From positions 21,490 through 77,929 of the forward strand of contig JAPPIX010000042.1 in NCBI GenBank assembly GCA_028820495.1: a DNA stretch of 56,440 bases, in the 5' to 3' direction. Position 1 is the first letter of the stretch; each line of letters begins with the position of its first letter. Source of the stretch: Gammaproteobacteria bacterium. Its GTDB lineage: Bacteria > Pseudomonadota > Gammaproteobacteria > Pseudomonadales > Azotimanducaceae. A program made the position numbers and the translations under genes. The notes under the pieces are model-generated. The model saw only the letters and a program-made list of their open reading frames with translations. It made no database searches and was not told the origin of the DNA. Shown one piece after another: positions 44,800-55,739 of the stretch.

Positions 44800-44951
44800 C
44801 CCAAATGATCCACCAAAGCAGTATAGGAGCGGCGGCGTGCCCAAAATTCCGCGGCGGGCGCAGCGGAGCGTCGATACCCATCCGGTCTCCACCTGCCGAG
44901 AGCGGATTCAGTTGAGCCTTCATCCAACTTCACGTTTTAGGAAATGAACCA

Positions 44952-45745
44952 ATGACCAATCCATCCGAATCGAAACGCACGCACAGCCAATGGATAGTGG
45001 TGGCCTGCCTTGTCACTGCCTTGGCTGGCTCGTAGCCACCGAACCAACGCCGCAAGCGACAAGGAACGCCCCCGTCTTCGACTACACGCCCCCGGAATCG
45101 GACCGCGGCAACGTGGACATCACCCTGGCGGTGGTGGGGTCCCGATTTGAGGCCCCGGCGCCGGTTTTCTGGACTTTCGCCGCGAACATGTCTAAGGACT
45201 TCGTCGAAGTGCTGAACGCCATCGGCTTTCGCGTGCAAGGCCCCTTCGACTCCTACGATCAAATGACCTTCCCGCAAAAGGAGGGCAGCGAGCTGATACT
45301 GTCGGCGGAGTATGACTTCAGCTACGACACATCGGCATTGCAAGCGACCTCGGACACCGGCGGAGCGCTTTTGGGCGCACTGATTTTTGGGTCCCAATCC
45401 TCCAGTGACAGCCCCAGATACCGGTTTTCCGGCCCCGTCACGGTCAGGTCCCGCGTCACGCTCGTTCTGTACGAGAGCCTCTCAAGAGAGCGCATGTGGA
45501 CCAAGAGCCTCAGCTTCGAGCCCATTCAGGTGGCTCTGCAGGGCACTTACGCCTTCCCGGACAGGAGTCTGCCAAGCTTGGAGGCGATCCTCAGCCAGGA
45601 GGACCAGTTCTACAACGATCTTTCCACGCAGCTTGAGGCAAGGTACCAGGAGGCGATGCGCAGCACCTATGCCTATCTCGACCCCAAGGAAGTGGCGATG
45701 GTCTCCAGGCAGGCGGACAGCCTGAGGCAGCGCAAGCGGTACTAG
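44952..45745 (+). pseudogene. HpaA-like lipoprotein gene with a frameshift at the lipobox cysteine
   Basis: The ATG at 44952 encodes the signal MTNPSESKRTHSQWIVVACL followed by VTALAGS and a stop at 45033. One base missing near 45030 explains this: adding it gives LAG-C-VATEPTPQ, a perfect lipobox, joined to the frame that runs to 45745. That frame (about 237 residues) matches the HpaA/neuraminyllactose-binding hemagglutinin family: VEVLNAIGFRVQGPFDSYDQ with MTFPQKEG and a helical C-terminus. It is either a damaged gene, a sequencing error or a switched-off state. It lies in the same island as the VWA protein. Confidence 0.7.
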
Positions 45746-45812
45746 CGTTCTTGGTCGGATGTTCCCTTCGCGCCAATCCGCATCCGGGTGAAGTGGCCGG
45801 GTGCGTTGGCTC

Positions 45813-47237
45813 CTAGGGCAATGGGCCGTCGGCCTCGTCCTCAAGTGATTCGTCGTCTGGGATGATGCGAGTCAAGTCCTCATCCAGGGCACTGACGGTG
45901 CTGTGGTAGTCGGGCTTGGCCCTCGACTGGTAGATGGATTCCACGTAGTCGAAGAAGCTCGGCAGGCCAAGCTCCCATTGCTGATTGCTGCCGGAACTGT
46001 CCCAGATGTACCCCAGATGGCGGAAGTAACGGGATGCGCCTTCCGGGGAGTGAGCGGCACGCTGGCCTTCGGGAGGATGGGCCAGGCCGGAAGCCACTGC
46101 TCGGTTGGCTAGGTTGGAATAGATCGCACGGTCGGGCGCGGCTTGGGACCATCGCCACAGAATGCCCAATTGACGGGCGCACCCGGTCAGCCCCTGCCCG
46201 TCCAGCGCACTCCAGGCTCGGCCGTAGCGGGCTTCGACCCCAGCTCGGAAGTCCGACAGGGCAGCGCTTTGGGGGCCGAAGTCCACGGATGGCCTGCGCC
46301 GGTCGATGCCCTGTGCGTTGCGCAGTCCGCATAGGCCCAGCAGCTGTGTGAAGTAGGGGCTGCCCCGGCACGACAGAGCGGCTTCGGCCAAATCCGACTC
46401 CCGGAAGCCCACCCCCAAAGTCCGCAAGGGCACCGCTACGGCGCGTTCGCATTCGGCATCCGTTAGGTTTCCGACGGGAACTAGCCGGTCTTCGGAAGCC
46501 CGGTCGAGCACCCATGTTGCTTGGCACTCCGGGTCTTCAAGGATGTCTAGCAGATCTGGGGTTCCGGCTAGGGCCACCGCAATTGGCGTTCTTCTTCCGT
46601 TGAGGCGTTGCGCGGAGCTGAGCAAGTCTCCCAATACATTCGGGGCGCTGGCATGAGCCTCATCCAAGGCGATCAACAAGGGTCGGTTGTCCAGCGACTC
46701 ACTGACGGCTTGCAGCATAACGTCTACTGGGCCGGGTTCGAGCGCTCCGCCTGGTGCCTTTTCGGACACTTCCCGATCGATCCCAGTTCGGCCGACGCCC
46801 AAGCCGCCTCGGGTCCGGGTGATTCTCTCAGGGTTGGGCTCCATCTGATTGCGCAGCAGCCCGTGAAGGCCCTCGACGGTCCTCAAGCTGCCCCCGGTGC
46901 CGCTGATGACGCGAACGCCCTTGCGCGTCATGCCTTCAGAGAAGGCGTCGAGCAGAGCCGTCTTCCCGCAGCCGCGAGGGCCGTAGAGCAGGGAGACGAT
47001 GTGGCTGCGGAACTCGTCCCCACTTCCCGTCAACTCCGCACCCAACTGGTTCAGCTTCCCGATGTGACGCTCCCGGCCCACCATCAGGAGGGGGCGGCTC
47101 GATGACCCCGCCGGAAAGATGCTCCTGAAGTTGCTTGCACGAAGGGACCTTTGCCCGAGCTTGACATCTTCCTTGGTCAACTCGGTTCGGGAGACCCAAT
47201 CGAAGGCGTCAATGGCCAAGAGTTGCTGCCCCGCCAT
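45813..47237 (-). CDS. AAA ATPase related to the one at 37511-38647
   Basis: This 474-residue protein has an extra N-terminal 45 residues, Walker A GPRGCGKTALLDAF (near 86), Walker B LLIALDEAHAS (near 190) and sensor AVALAGTPDLLDIL. The C-terminal region ends YFRHLGYIWDSSG and then LGLPSFFDYVESIY, the same pattern as the ATPase at 37511-38647 (DLGYVWKAPG, GIPSLMTYV). Both are likely members of one ORC/STAND-like family. The tail of 40 residues is acidic. It is convergent with the HpaA-like gene. Function unknown. Confidence 0.75.
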   Translation of the reverse strand: MAGQQLLAIDAFDWVSRTELTKEDVKLGQRSLRASNFRSIFPAGSSSRPLLMVGRERHIGKLNQLGAELTGSGDEFRSHIVSLLYGPRGCGKTALLDAFSEGMTRKGVRVISGTGGSLRTVEGLHGLLRNQMEPNPERITRTRGGLGVGRTGIDREVSEKAPGGALEPGPVDVMLQAVSESLDNRPLLIALDEAHASAPNVLGDLLSSAQRLNGRRTPIAVALAGTPDLLDILEDPECQATWVLDRASEDRLVPVGNLTDAECERAVAVPLRTLGVGFRESDLAEAALSCRGSPYFTQLLGLCGLRNAQGIDRRRPSVDFGPQSAALSDFRAGVEARYGRAWSALDGQGLTGCARQLGILWRWSQAAPDRAIYSNLANRAVASGLAHPPEGQRAAHSPEGASRYFRHLGYIWDSSGSNQQWELGLPSFFDYVESIYQSRAKPDYHSTVSALDEDLTRIIPDDESLEDEADGPLP

Positions 47238-47316
47238 GGTTTGCCGGATGATTATAGGGCTTATCCATTGGGCGTCAGTAGCCGTACTTCGACCGGGTGT
47301 CGGCCGCGCTCAACGG

Positions 47317-48126
47317 CTAATCCCGCGCTTCCGGCGACGCCACCCACTTGAGGGCGTTTTCCAGCAGCTTCCTGAAGTTCGGATTGTCAAAGGCCGTCGG
47401 GCCGTCGCCGACGTCGGACGCCACCACCGGGCTGGCCTCCACGGTGTGCGCCCAGACCATCAAGTCGCTGCCGGGGGGGTGATTCCAGTTGGCTTGCTCC
47501 TCGGGCGGGGCCAAGGGCGGCGGGGTGAAGTTCTCGGCGACGAAGTCGTAGTCACCGCGCATTAGGGGTGTCACCCCTTGCTCGAAGCCCGCGGTCTTCA
47601 AGTAGATTTCGTCGGTGATCTCGAAGCCGTCCTCAAGGCCCTTCAAGACCGGGTGTTCGCATTGCGGAACCAGCTTCAAGGTGGGGTTTGGGTGGGGGCC
47701 GTGACCACCCCGGTACCCGGAACCGGGCACGGTTTCGCCGTCGAGCTCCCCGGACTGCAGCATGAACGAGGAGCCGGAGATGCGCCGCCACAAGGGCCAG
47801 AGCGGCCAGGACACGGTGGCGTGGTTGAGCAGCACCAAGCCGCTGCCGCGCTCGACGAGGGCCTCGATGCTGGCGCGGTAGTCGTCGGGGGGCAGGCCGG
47901 TGTCGCCCGCGCCGTCGTGCAGCAGGCCGATGCCGGGGATGCCGGACATGTCGTAAAACAGCACGCAGTCGTAGTTGCCGACGTGCTCGGGCTTCAGGAC
48001 CACTTGGGCGGCGGGCTGCTCGACCAGGGTGGCGGTCACGCCGGGCATGTCCGCGAACATCGCCAGAAAGCGGTTGTGGTCGTAGTCGTGGCCCTTGCTG
48101 ACGATGAGAACGTAAACGCTATCCAT
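47317..48126 (-). CDS. ThuA-like domain protein
   Basis: Start at the ATG at 48126 (MDSVYVLIVSKGHDYDHNRF); 269 residues. It has the glutamine amidotransferase-like fold of the trehalose-utilisation ThuA family: YDCVLFYDMSGIPG, SGLVLLNHATVSWP and a late HTVEASPVVASDVG. Members bind sugar-type ligands or act in sugar-acid metabolism; function is usually unknown. It is divergent from the SnoaL-like gene, with 72 bp between the starts, so the two may share a control region. Confidence 0.8.
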   Translation of the reverse strand: MDSVYVLIVSKGHDYDHNRFLAMFADMPGVTATLVEQPAAQVVLKPEHVGNYDCVLFYDMSGIPGIGLLHDGAGDTGLPPDDYRASIEALVERGSGLVLLNHATVSWPLWPLWRRISGSSFMLQSGELDGETVPGSGYRGGHGPHPNPTLKLVPQCEHPVLKGLEDGFEITDEIYLKTAGFEQGVTPLMRGDYDFVAENFTPPPLAPPEEQANWNHPPGSDLMVWAHTVEASPVVASDVGDGPTAFDNPNFRKLLENALKWVASPEARD

Positions 48127-48198
48127 GGACGGCTTCCTTGTTAGCATATGGCTTGGATTCAAAAGCGTTCAAAAGAGCATAACCCAAGGGAGGGAAAC

Positions 48199-48651
48199 AT
48201 GGACCCGATGCAGGAACTGGCCGAAATCGAGGCCATCAAGAATGTGCGCATCCAGTACTCGCACTACTTCGATGGCCAGCATGTCGATGCGCTGGCGGAC
48301 CTATTCACGGAGGATGCAGTCTGCGAGTTTGGCCCGGACTATGGCGGCGACTGGGTGGGCAAGGCCCAGATTCGCGAGAATTTCCAGCAGTGGTCCCTCG
48401 GCGAGGGCGACCCCTACAGCGTCCTGCACGCGGTGACCAACCCGCTCATCCGCCTGATCGACGAAACCACCGCCCACGGTCGTTGGTACCTGCTGGACCT
48501 GCGCACCACCGAGGGGGTGGACAATCCGCTGATCCTGTTCGGCATCTACGACGACGTCTATTGCAAGGTGGACGGCAACTGGCTGATCCACCGCACCCGC
48601 ATCGACTTTCTGTGGCCGAAACGACACATGGGTGAGACTCGCAGCCTGTAA
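48199..48651 (+). CDS. SnoaL/NTF2-like polyketide-cyclase-type protein
   Basis: Start at the ATG at 48199 with GGGAGGGAAAC upstream. The 150-residue protein has the NTF2-like cone fold pattern: QELAEIEAIKNVRIQYSHYF then DALADLFTEDAVCEFGPDYG, and WLIHRTRIDFLWP near the end. The conserved Tyr-Tyr/Asp-His pattern of SnoaL dehydratases and hydroxylases is partly present. Such proteins often act on small polycyclic or steroid-like molecules. Substrate unknown. Confidence 0.78.
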   Translation: MDPMQELAEIEAIKNVRIQYSHYFDGQHVDALADLFTEDAVCEFGPDYGGDWVGKAQIRENFQQWSLGEGDPYSVLHAVTNPLIRLIDETTAHGRWYLLDLRTTEGVDNPLILFGIYDDVYCKVDGNWLIHRTRIDFLWPKRHMGETRSL

Positions 48652-48779
48652 GGCAGGCTAGGGCCGTTCGAAGGCGCAACGCGCGCCTCAATTCGTTGGG
48701 CACTCAATCTGGAGAACCCGTTGGATCGACCGGCCCGGGGGTAGAATGCCCGCTCCTTGCCTGCCCGTTGGCAACGCCC

Positions 48780-51316
<2,537 letters not shown>

Positions 51317-51341
51317 TGCCCTGAGTTCGAAGGGGTAGTTG

Positions 51342-53237
51342 ATGGTTGGCGAGCGCCTGCTCGGCTTGTCCCCGGCGAAGCAGCGGGCACCGAACACCTA
51401 CCCTTTAGGCCGCTACCTGTTCGTGCTGGTCGTGGTCACGCTTGGCGCGCTGTACGCCGCGCCCAACGTCTTTGCGCCGGACCCGGCGCTGCAGGTCAAG
51501 CCGGAGGATCCTGATCGCGGCTTCAGTGCCGCCGCGCTGGAGCAAGCCAGCACGGCCTTGGCGGAAGCCGGCATCACTTTGAAGGCCGCTGAGCTGGAGG
51601 ACGGTTCCGGGTTTCTGCGCTTGGTGAACGACGGCGACCAACTGCGGGCCCGGGAAGTGGTCATGCAGGCGCTCGCCGGCGGTGAGGACCACCACATCGT
51701 CGCCTTGACCCGGGCCTCCACCACGCCCCAATGGCTGGCGGACCTTGGCGCCACGCCGATGTCGCTGGGGCTTGACCTATCCGGCGGCGTCCACCTGCTG
51801 CTGCAGGTCGATATGGAGAAGTTCGTCGGCGACCGCATGAGGAGCATGGAGGAGACCGCCCGCGATGCCCTGGTGGCGGCGCGCATCCGCTACGTGGGCC
51901 GCAATTGGGTGGACGGCACCGAGCTGCGCATCCCGTTTCAGAGCGCCGCCCTGCGCGACGAGGCGGCGGAGTTGCTAACCGAGCAGTTCGAGGGCTTTGA
52001 AATTTCCGAGACCGACGTCGATGGCCGCCCGGCGCTCGAATTTACCATGGTGGATGAGTACCTGCGCCAACTGGAAGACGCGGCCATCTCCCAAAACCTG
52101 CAAAGCCTGCGCAACCGGGTCAACGAACTGGGTGTTTCCGAGCCGCTGGTGCAGCGCCTGGGCCGGGAGCGCATCGTGCTCGACCTGCCGGGCATCCAGG
52201 ACAGCGCCGAAGCCAAGCGGATCATCAACAAGTTCGCCAACCTGGAGTTCCGCTTGGTGGCCATGCCCGGCGACCGCGCCTCGCAGACCGAGACCCTGGA
52301 CTACCGGGGCACCCCGACCACCCTGCTGCGGCGCAACATCGTCACCGGCGACCAGGTCACTTCCGCCAGCCAGGACTACGACCCGGAAACCAGCCTGCCC
52401 CAGGTGAGCATCGGCCTCGACAGCGATGGCGGCCAGCGCATGAACGACGCCACCAAGGACAACGTGGGCCGCTCCATGGCCATCATCTTCATTGAGCAGA
52501 AGCCGCGGGCCCGCACGGTGATGGTGGATGGCGAGGAGGTGATTGAGCGCTACACGGTGGAGGAGCGCCGCCTGATCAGCGTGGCCACCATTCAGTCGGC
52601 CTTGGGCTACAACTTCCGCATCACCGGCCTGGAACTCGGCGAGGCGCGCGACCTGGCCCTGCTGCTGCGCTCCGGGGCGCTGGCCGCACCCATGTACATC
52701 GTCGAGGAGCGCACCGTCGGCGCCAGCCTCGGCGATGAGAACATCGAGCGCGGCCAGCAGTCGGTGGTGGTCGGCTTCATCTTGGTGATGATCTTCATGC
52801 TCATCTACTACCGTGGCTTCGGGCTGGCCGCCAACCTGGCGCTGATCGCCAACCTGACGCTGCTGGTGGCCGTCATGTCGGTCTTGGGCGCCACCCTCAC
52901 CCTGCCCGGCATAGCCGGCATCGTGCTCACCGTGGGCATGGCGGTGGACGCCAACGTGCTGATCTTTTCGCGCATCCGCGAGGAATTGAAGCAGCGGGCG
53001 CCGCAGCAGGCCATCGCCGCCGGCTTCGACCGCGCCCTGCTGACCATTCTCGACGCCAACATCACCACCTTCTTCGTGGCGATCATCCTCTTTTCCATCG
53101 GCAGCGGTCCCGTCAAGGGCTTCGCCGTGACCTTGGCGGTGGGCATCGTCACCTCGGTGTTCACCGCCATCATGGGCACCCGGGCGCTGGTCAACCTGAT
53201 GTACGGTGGCCGCAACTTGAAGGCCGTAAAAATATGA
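51342..53237 (+). CDS. secD: Protein translocase subunit SecD
   Basis: Start at the ATG at 51342; a TTG one codon earlier is less likely. The 631-residue protein has the N-terminal span (YLFVLVVVTLGALYAAPNVF), the D1 motif PMSLGLDLSGGVHLLLQVD, the periplasmic P1 domain, and five C-terminal spans with AAPMYIVEERTVGASLG and VGMAVDANVLIFSRIREEL. SecDF uses the proton gradient to pull exported proteins through the membrane. It overlaps secF by 4 bases. Confidence 0.96.
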   Translation: MVGERLLGLSPAKQRAPNTYPLGRYLFVLVVVTLGALYAAPNVFAPDPALQVKPEDPDRGFSAAALEQASTALAEAGITLKAAELEDGSGFLRLVNDGDQLRAREVVMQALAGGEDHHIVALTRASTTPQWLADLGATPMSLGLDLSGGVHLLLQVDMEKFVGDRMRSMEETARDALVAARIRYVGRNWVDGTELRIPFQSAALRDEAAELLTEQFEGFEISETDVDGRPALEFTMVDEYLRQLEDAAISQNLQSLRNRVNELGVSEPLVQRLGRERIVLDLPGIQDSAEAKRIINKFANLEFRLVAMPGDRASQTETLDYRGTPTTLLRRNIVTGDQVTSASQDYDPETSLPQVSIGLDSDGGQRMNDATKDNVGRSMAIIFIEQKPRARTVMVDGEEVIERYTVEERRLISVATIQSALGYNFRITGLELGEARDLALLLRSGALAAPMYIVEERTVGASLGDENIERGQQSVVVGFILVMIFMLIYYRGFGLAANLALIANLTLLVAVMSVLGATLTLPGIAGIVLTVGMAVDANVLIFSRIREELKQRAPQQAIAAGFDRALLTILDANITTFFVAIILFSIGSGPVKGFAVTLAVGIVTSVFTAIMGTRALVNLMYGGRNLKAVKI

Positions 53238-54160
53238 AGTTCCCGGAGTTCAATTTCGACTTCATGGGCCGCCGCAAGCTGGCGGGGAGCCTGTCGATCG
53301 GCTTGATCGTGCTGTCGCTGGCCTCCTTGACCGTCAACGGCCTGAATTTGGGCCTCGACTTCACTGGCGGCACCTTGGTGGACGTCGACTTTCCCGAGAG
53401 CGCTGACCTCGAAGCGCTGCGCGGCCAGCTCGACGACGCTGGCTTCGTCAACGGCGTGGTGCAGCTCTTCGGCTCCGAGTCGGAAGTGCGGATCCGCATG
53501 CCGCCCCAAGCGGGCGGCGATCCGGCGGGCCTCGGCGATCGCATTCTGGACACCATTCGCCAGCAGACTCCCGGCGCCGAGATGCGTCAGTCAAATTTTG
53601 TCGGCCCGGTGGTGGGGGACGAGCTGACAGAGAGCGCCGGGCTCGCCATTCTCACCGCCTTGGCGGTGGTGATGCTCTACATCCTGTTCCGCTTCACCAA
53701 GCAGTTCTCGGTTGGCGCCGTGGTGGCCCTGGCCCATGACGTCACCTTGGTGCTGGGCCTGTTCTCCCTCGTGCAGTGGACCTTCGACCTGGCCGTGGTG
53801 GCGGCGGTGCTGGCGGTGGTGGGCTACTCGCTTAACGACACCATCGTGGTTTCGGACCGGATTCGGGAGAATTTCCGCACCCTGCGCAAGGGCGCGCCCG
53901 TCGAGGTCGTCAACCGCTCCCTCAACCAGACCCTGGGCCGCACCTTGGTGACCTCCATGACCACCCTGTTCGTGCTGCTGGCGCTGCTGATTGCTGGTGG
54001 CGAGGGGATCCGCGGCTTTGCCGCAGCGCTCACCTTTGGCGTGGTGATCGGCACCTACTCGTCAATCTACATTGCCGCCAACATGTTGTTGGTGATGAAC
54101 ATCTCCCGCGAAGACCTGGTGGTGCCGGAGAAGGAGAGCGCCAAGGAGTCCTATCCTTGA
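53234..54160 (+). CDS. secF: Protein translocase subunit SecF
   Basis: This 308-residue protein has an N-terminal span, GLDFTGGTLVDVDF, VGPVVGDELTESAGLAILTA and the C-terminal spans with VGYSLNDTIVVSDRIRENFR and TSMTTLFVLLALLIAGGE. It pairs with SecD. It overlaps secD at ATATGA and is the last gene of the queuosine-Sec run. Confidence 0.96.
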   Translation: MKFPEFNFDFMGRRKLAGSLSIGLIVLSLASLTVNGLNLGLDFTGGTLVDVDFPESADLEALRGQLDDAGFVNGVVQLFGSESEVRIRMPPQAGGDPAGLGDRILDTIRQQTPGAEMRQSNFVGPVVGDELTESAGLAILTALAVVMLYILFRFTKQFSVGAVVALAHDVTLVLGLFSLVQWTFDLAVVAAVLAVVGYSLNDTIVVSDRIRENFRTLRKGAPVEVVNRSLNQTLGRTLVTSMTTLFVLLALLIAGGEGIRGFAAALTFGVVIGTYSSIYIAANMLLVMNISREDLVVPEKESAKESYP

Positions 54161-54173
54161 GCCGGGGATGGCT

Positions 54174-54224
54174 GAACTGCGGATAACGGGTGTGGGAAGT
54201 AGCCTCTGCTGCTGCCCGCAGTTC
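54174..54224. terminator. Inverted repeat between secF and vapC
   Basis: GAACTGCGG (54174-54182) pairs with CCGCAGTTC (54216-54224) around a 33-base loop, in the 72-bp gap between two convergent genes. It may be a two-way terminator; it has no T-run. Confidence 0.3.
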
Positions 54225-54232
54225 CTGTGGGT

Positions 54233-54643
54233 CTAGTGAAGAAAACTCTTTTCGCGCAGTGTCGGCACCACGTTCGCGATGCGTCGGAAATCCTGGTCAT
54301 TGTGCAAGAGTGTCAGGTCAGACTCGATGGCACTTTGAGCGATCAGGCAGTCGATGGATGAGCGAACGGTCACGCCGCGAAGTCGGCAGTTGAGATAGAT
54401 GCGGGCCGCTGCTGCATGGCTGTTTGCCGACTGCTCAAAGTTCACAAACCGCTGTCCGTTGAAATAGTCCTGCAAGCGCTCGAACGCAGTGCTGCCGCGG
54501 GCACCTTGCAGGATCTCCATGTAGATGAGTGGCGTAATGCTGACGGCTAGGGGGTTCGACAGCAAATCGCGTAGAAAGTGGACATGCGCCTCATCCCTGC
54601 CGCGAATGTAGTCGATCCACACCGACGTATCCACCAAGTACAT
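54233..54643 (-). CDS. vapC: PIN-domain toxin VapC
   Basis: Start at the ATG at 54643 (MYLVDTSVWIDYIRG); a TTG at 54652 is an alternative. The 136-residue protein has the PIN acids in MYLVDTS (Asp5), YMEILQG (Glu43), SSIDCLIAQ (Asp98) and HNDQDF (Asp116/118). It should cut RNA, for example tRNA, when freed from its antitoxin. It lies 5 bases after vapB. Toxicity is inferred from the family. Confidence 0.88.
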   Translation of the reverse strand: MYLVDTSVWIDYIRGRDEAHVHFLRDLLSNPLAVSITPLIYMEILQGARGSTAFERLQDYFNGQRFVNFEQSANSHAAAARIYLNCRLRGVTVRSSIDCLIAQSAIESDLTLLHNDQDFRRIANVVPTLREKSFLH

Positions 54644-54648
54644 CGCGC

Positions 54649-54852
54649 TCAAACACCAGCGTGGCGAAGCGCTTTGTGATCGTATTTCGGATCGAGCAGA
54701 TTGGACCCTTCGAGCTCCCTTAGATCAAGCCGCTTACGGTTGGCCACGAACTCCAGCAGCGCTTGATGCACTAGGGCTTTTTTGGTTTTGATTCGACTTA
54801 ACTGTTGCGCTTCCTGCACTAGGCTTTGGTCGAGTTCAATGTTGGTACGCAC
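54649..54852 (-). CDS. vapB: Antitoxin VapB
   Basis: The GTG at 54852 is chosen as start because the family begins with RTNIELD-type sequence and AGAGGT lies about 10 bases upstream; the frame runs open further to 54912. The 67-residue protein has the ribbon-helix-helix-like RTNIELDQSLVQEAQQLSRI, then TKKALVHQALLEFVANRKR and a C-terminal toxin-binding tail. It binds VapC and represses its own operon. The upstream TATACACATCGACATACACA stretch (54871-54890) is a possible operator. It is divergent in function from the Sec run but lies beside it. Confidence 0.85.
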   Translation of the reverse strand: MRTNIELDQSLVQEAQQLSRIKTKKALVHQALLEFVANRKRLDLRELEGSNLLDPKYDHKALRHAGV

Positions 54853-54929
54853 TTGCCCACACCTCTGTTTGTGTATGTCGATGTGTATAGCAGGCCCGCC
54901 ACCAAGCGTCAACGATCAGGTCACCGTCG

Positions 54930-55718
54930 TCAAGCGACGTGCCGCCGCAGGCAGGCCACCATCAGCTTGAAGCAGCGGGGGTTGGCCGCCACGATGTCGC
55001 CGCTCTCGAAGTGCCGCTCCCCGCCTTCAAGATCGGAAACGAAGCCGCCGGCCTCCCTGACCAGCAGCGATCCGGCGGCGATGTCCCAAGGGGCCAATCC
55101 CATTTCCCAGAAGCCGTCGAGCCGTCCGCTGGCCACGTAGGCCAGGTCCAGGGCGGCCGAGCCTTGGCGGCGGATGTTTCGGCAACTATCGGTGAATTCG
55201 GCGACCGCGGCGTTGAAGACGCCCAGTCGGCCCCGGGCGCCGGGCGGCAGCCCGGTGGCGACCACGGCATCGCCTAAGCGGTGCGTGGCGCTGACCCGGA
55301 TGCGCTTGCCGTTGAGTTGCGCGCCGGTGCCCCGGCTCGCCACCCACTCCTCGTTGCGCACCGGATCGACGATCACGGCGTGCTCGATTTGCCGTCCGCG
55401 CCGCGCTGCGATGGAGATGGCGAAGTGGGGAATCCCCTGCAGGTAGTTGAGCGTCCCATCCAGCGGATCGATGAGCCAGGTGAATTCGGCGTCGGCGCGG
55501 TCTTCGCCGCTGCCTTCCTCGGCCAGCACCCCATGGTCCGGGTAGGCGTCGAGCAGGGTATCGACGATGACCCGCTCCGCCTGCCGGTCGATGCTGGAGA
55601 CGAAGTCGTTGGGGGCCTTTTCCTCCACCTTGAGCTCATCGAGCCGGTCCATGGCCTGCAGGAGGATTGGTGAGGCGCGGCGGGCGGCCCGCAACGCCAT
55701 GTTGGCCATCGGCTGCAT
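54930..55718 (-). CDS. suhB: Inositol-1-monophosphatase family protein SuhB
   Basis: Start at the ATG at 55718 (MQPMANMALRAARRA); 262 residues. Metal and phosphate motifs: LAEEGSG (Glu), WLIDPLDGTLNYLQG (Asp-x-Leu-Asp-Gly-Thr) and WDIAAGSLLVREAGG. The sequence RRQGSAALDLAYVASGRLDGFWE is also typical. SuhB dephosphorylates inositol monophosphate and is part of the ribosomal antitermination complex in gammaproteobacteria. It is divergent from trmJ with 21 bp between starts, the classical arrangement. Confidence 0.95.
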   Translation of the reverse strand: MQPMANMALRAARRASPILLQAMDRLDELKVEEKAPNDFVSSIDRQAERVIVDTLLDAYPDHGVLAEEGSGEDRADAEFTWLIDPLDGTLNYLQGIPHFAISIAARRGRQIEHAVIVDPVRNEEWVASRGTGAQLNGKRIRVSATHRLGDAVVATGLPPGARGRLGVFNAAVAEFTDSCRNIRRQGSAALDLAYVASGRLDGFWEMGLAPWDIAAGSLLVREAGGFVSDLEGGERHFESGDIVAANPRCFKLMVACLRRHVA

Positions 55719-55739
55719 GGCCGGGTAGCCTACTGCAAT

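Noticed and set aside
44990..45745. HpaA-like protein starting at the ATG at 44990
   Set aside because: That start gives no signal peptide, while the ATG at 44952 plus one added base gives a perfect lipobox joined to the same frame.
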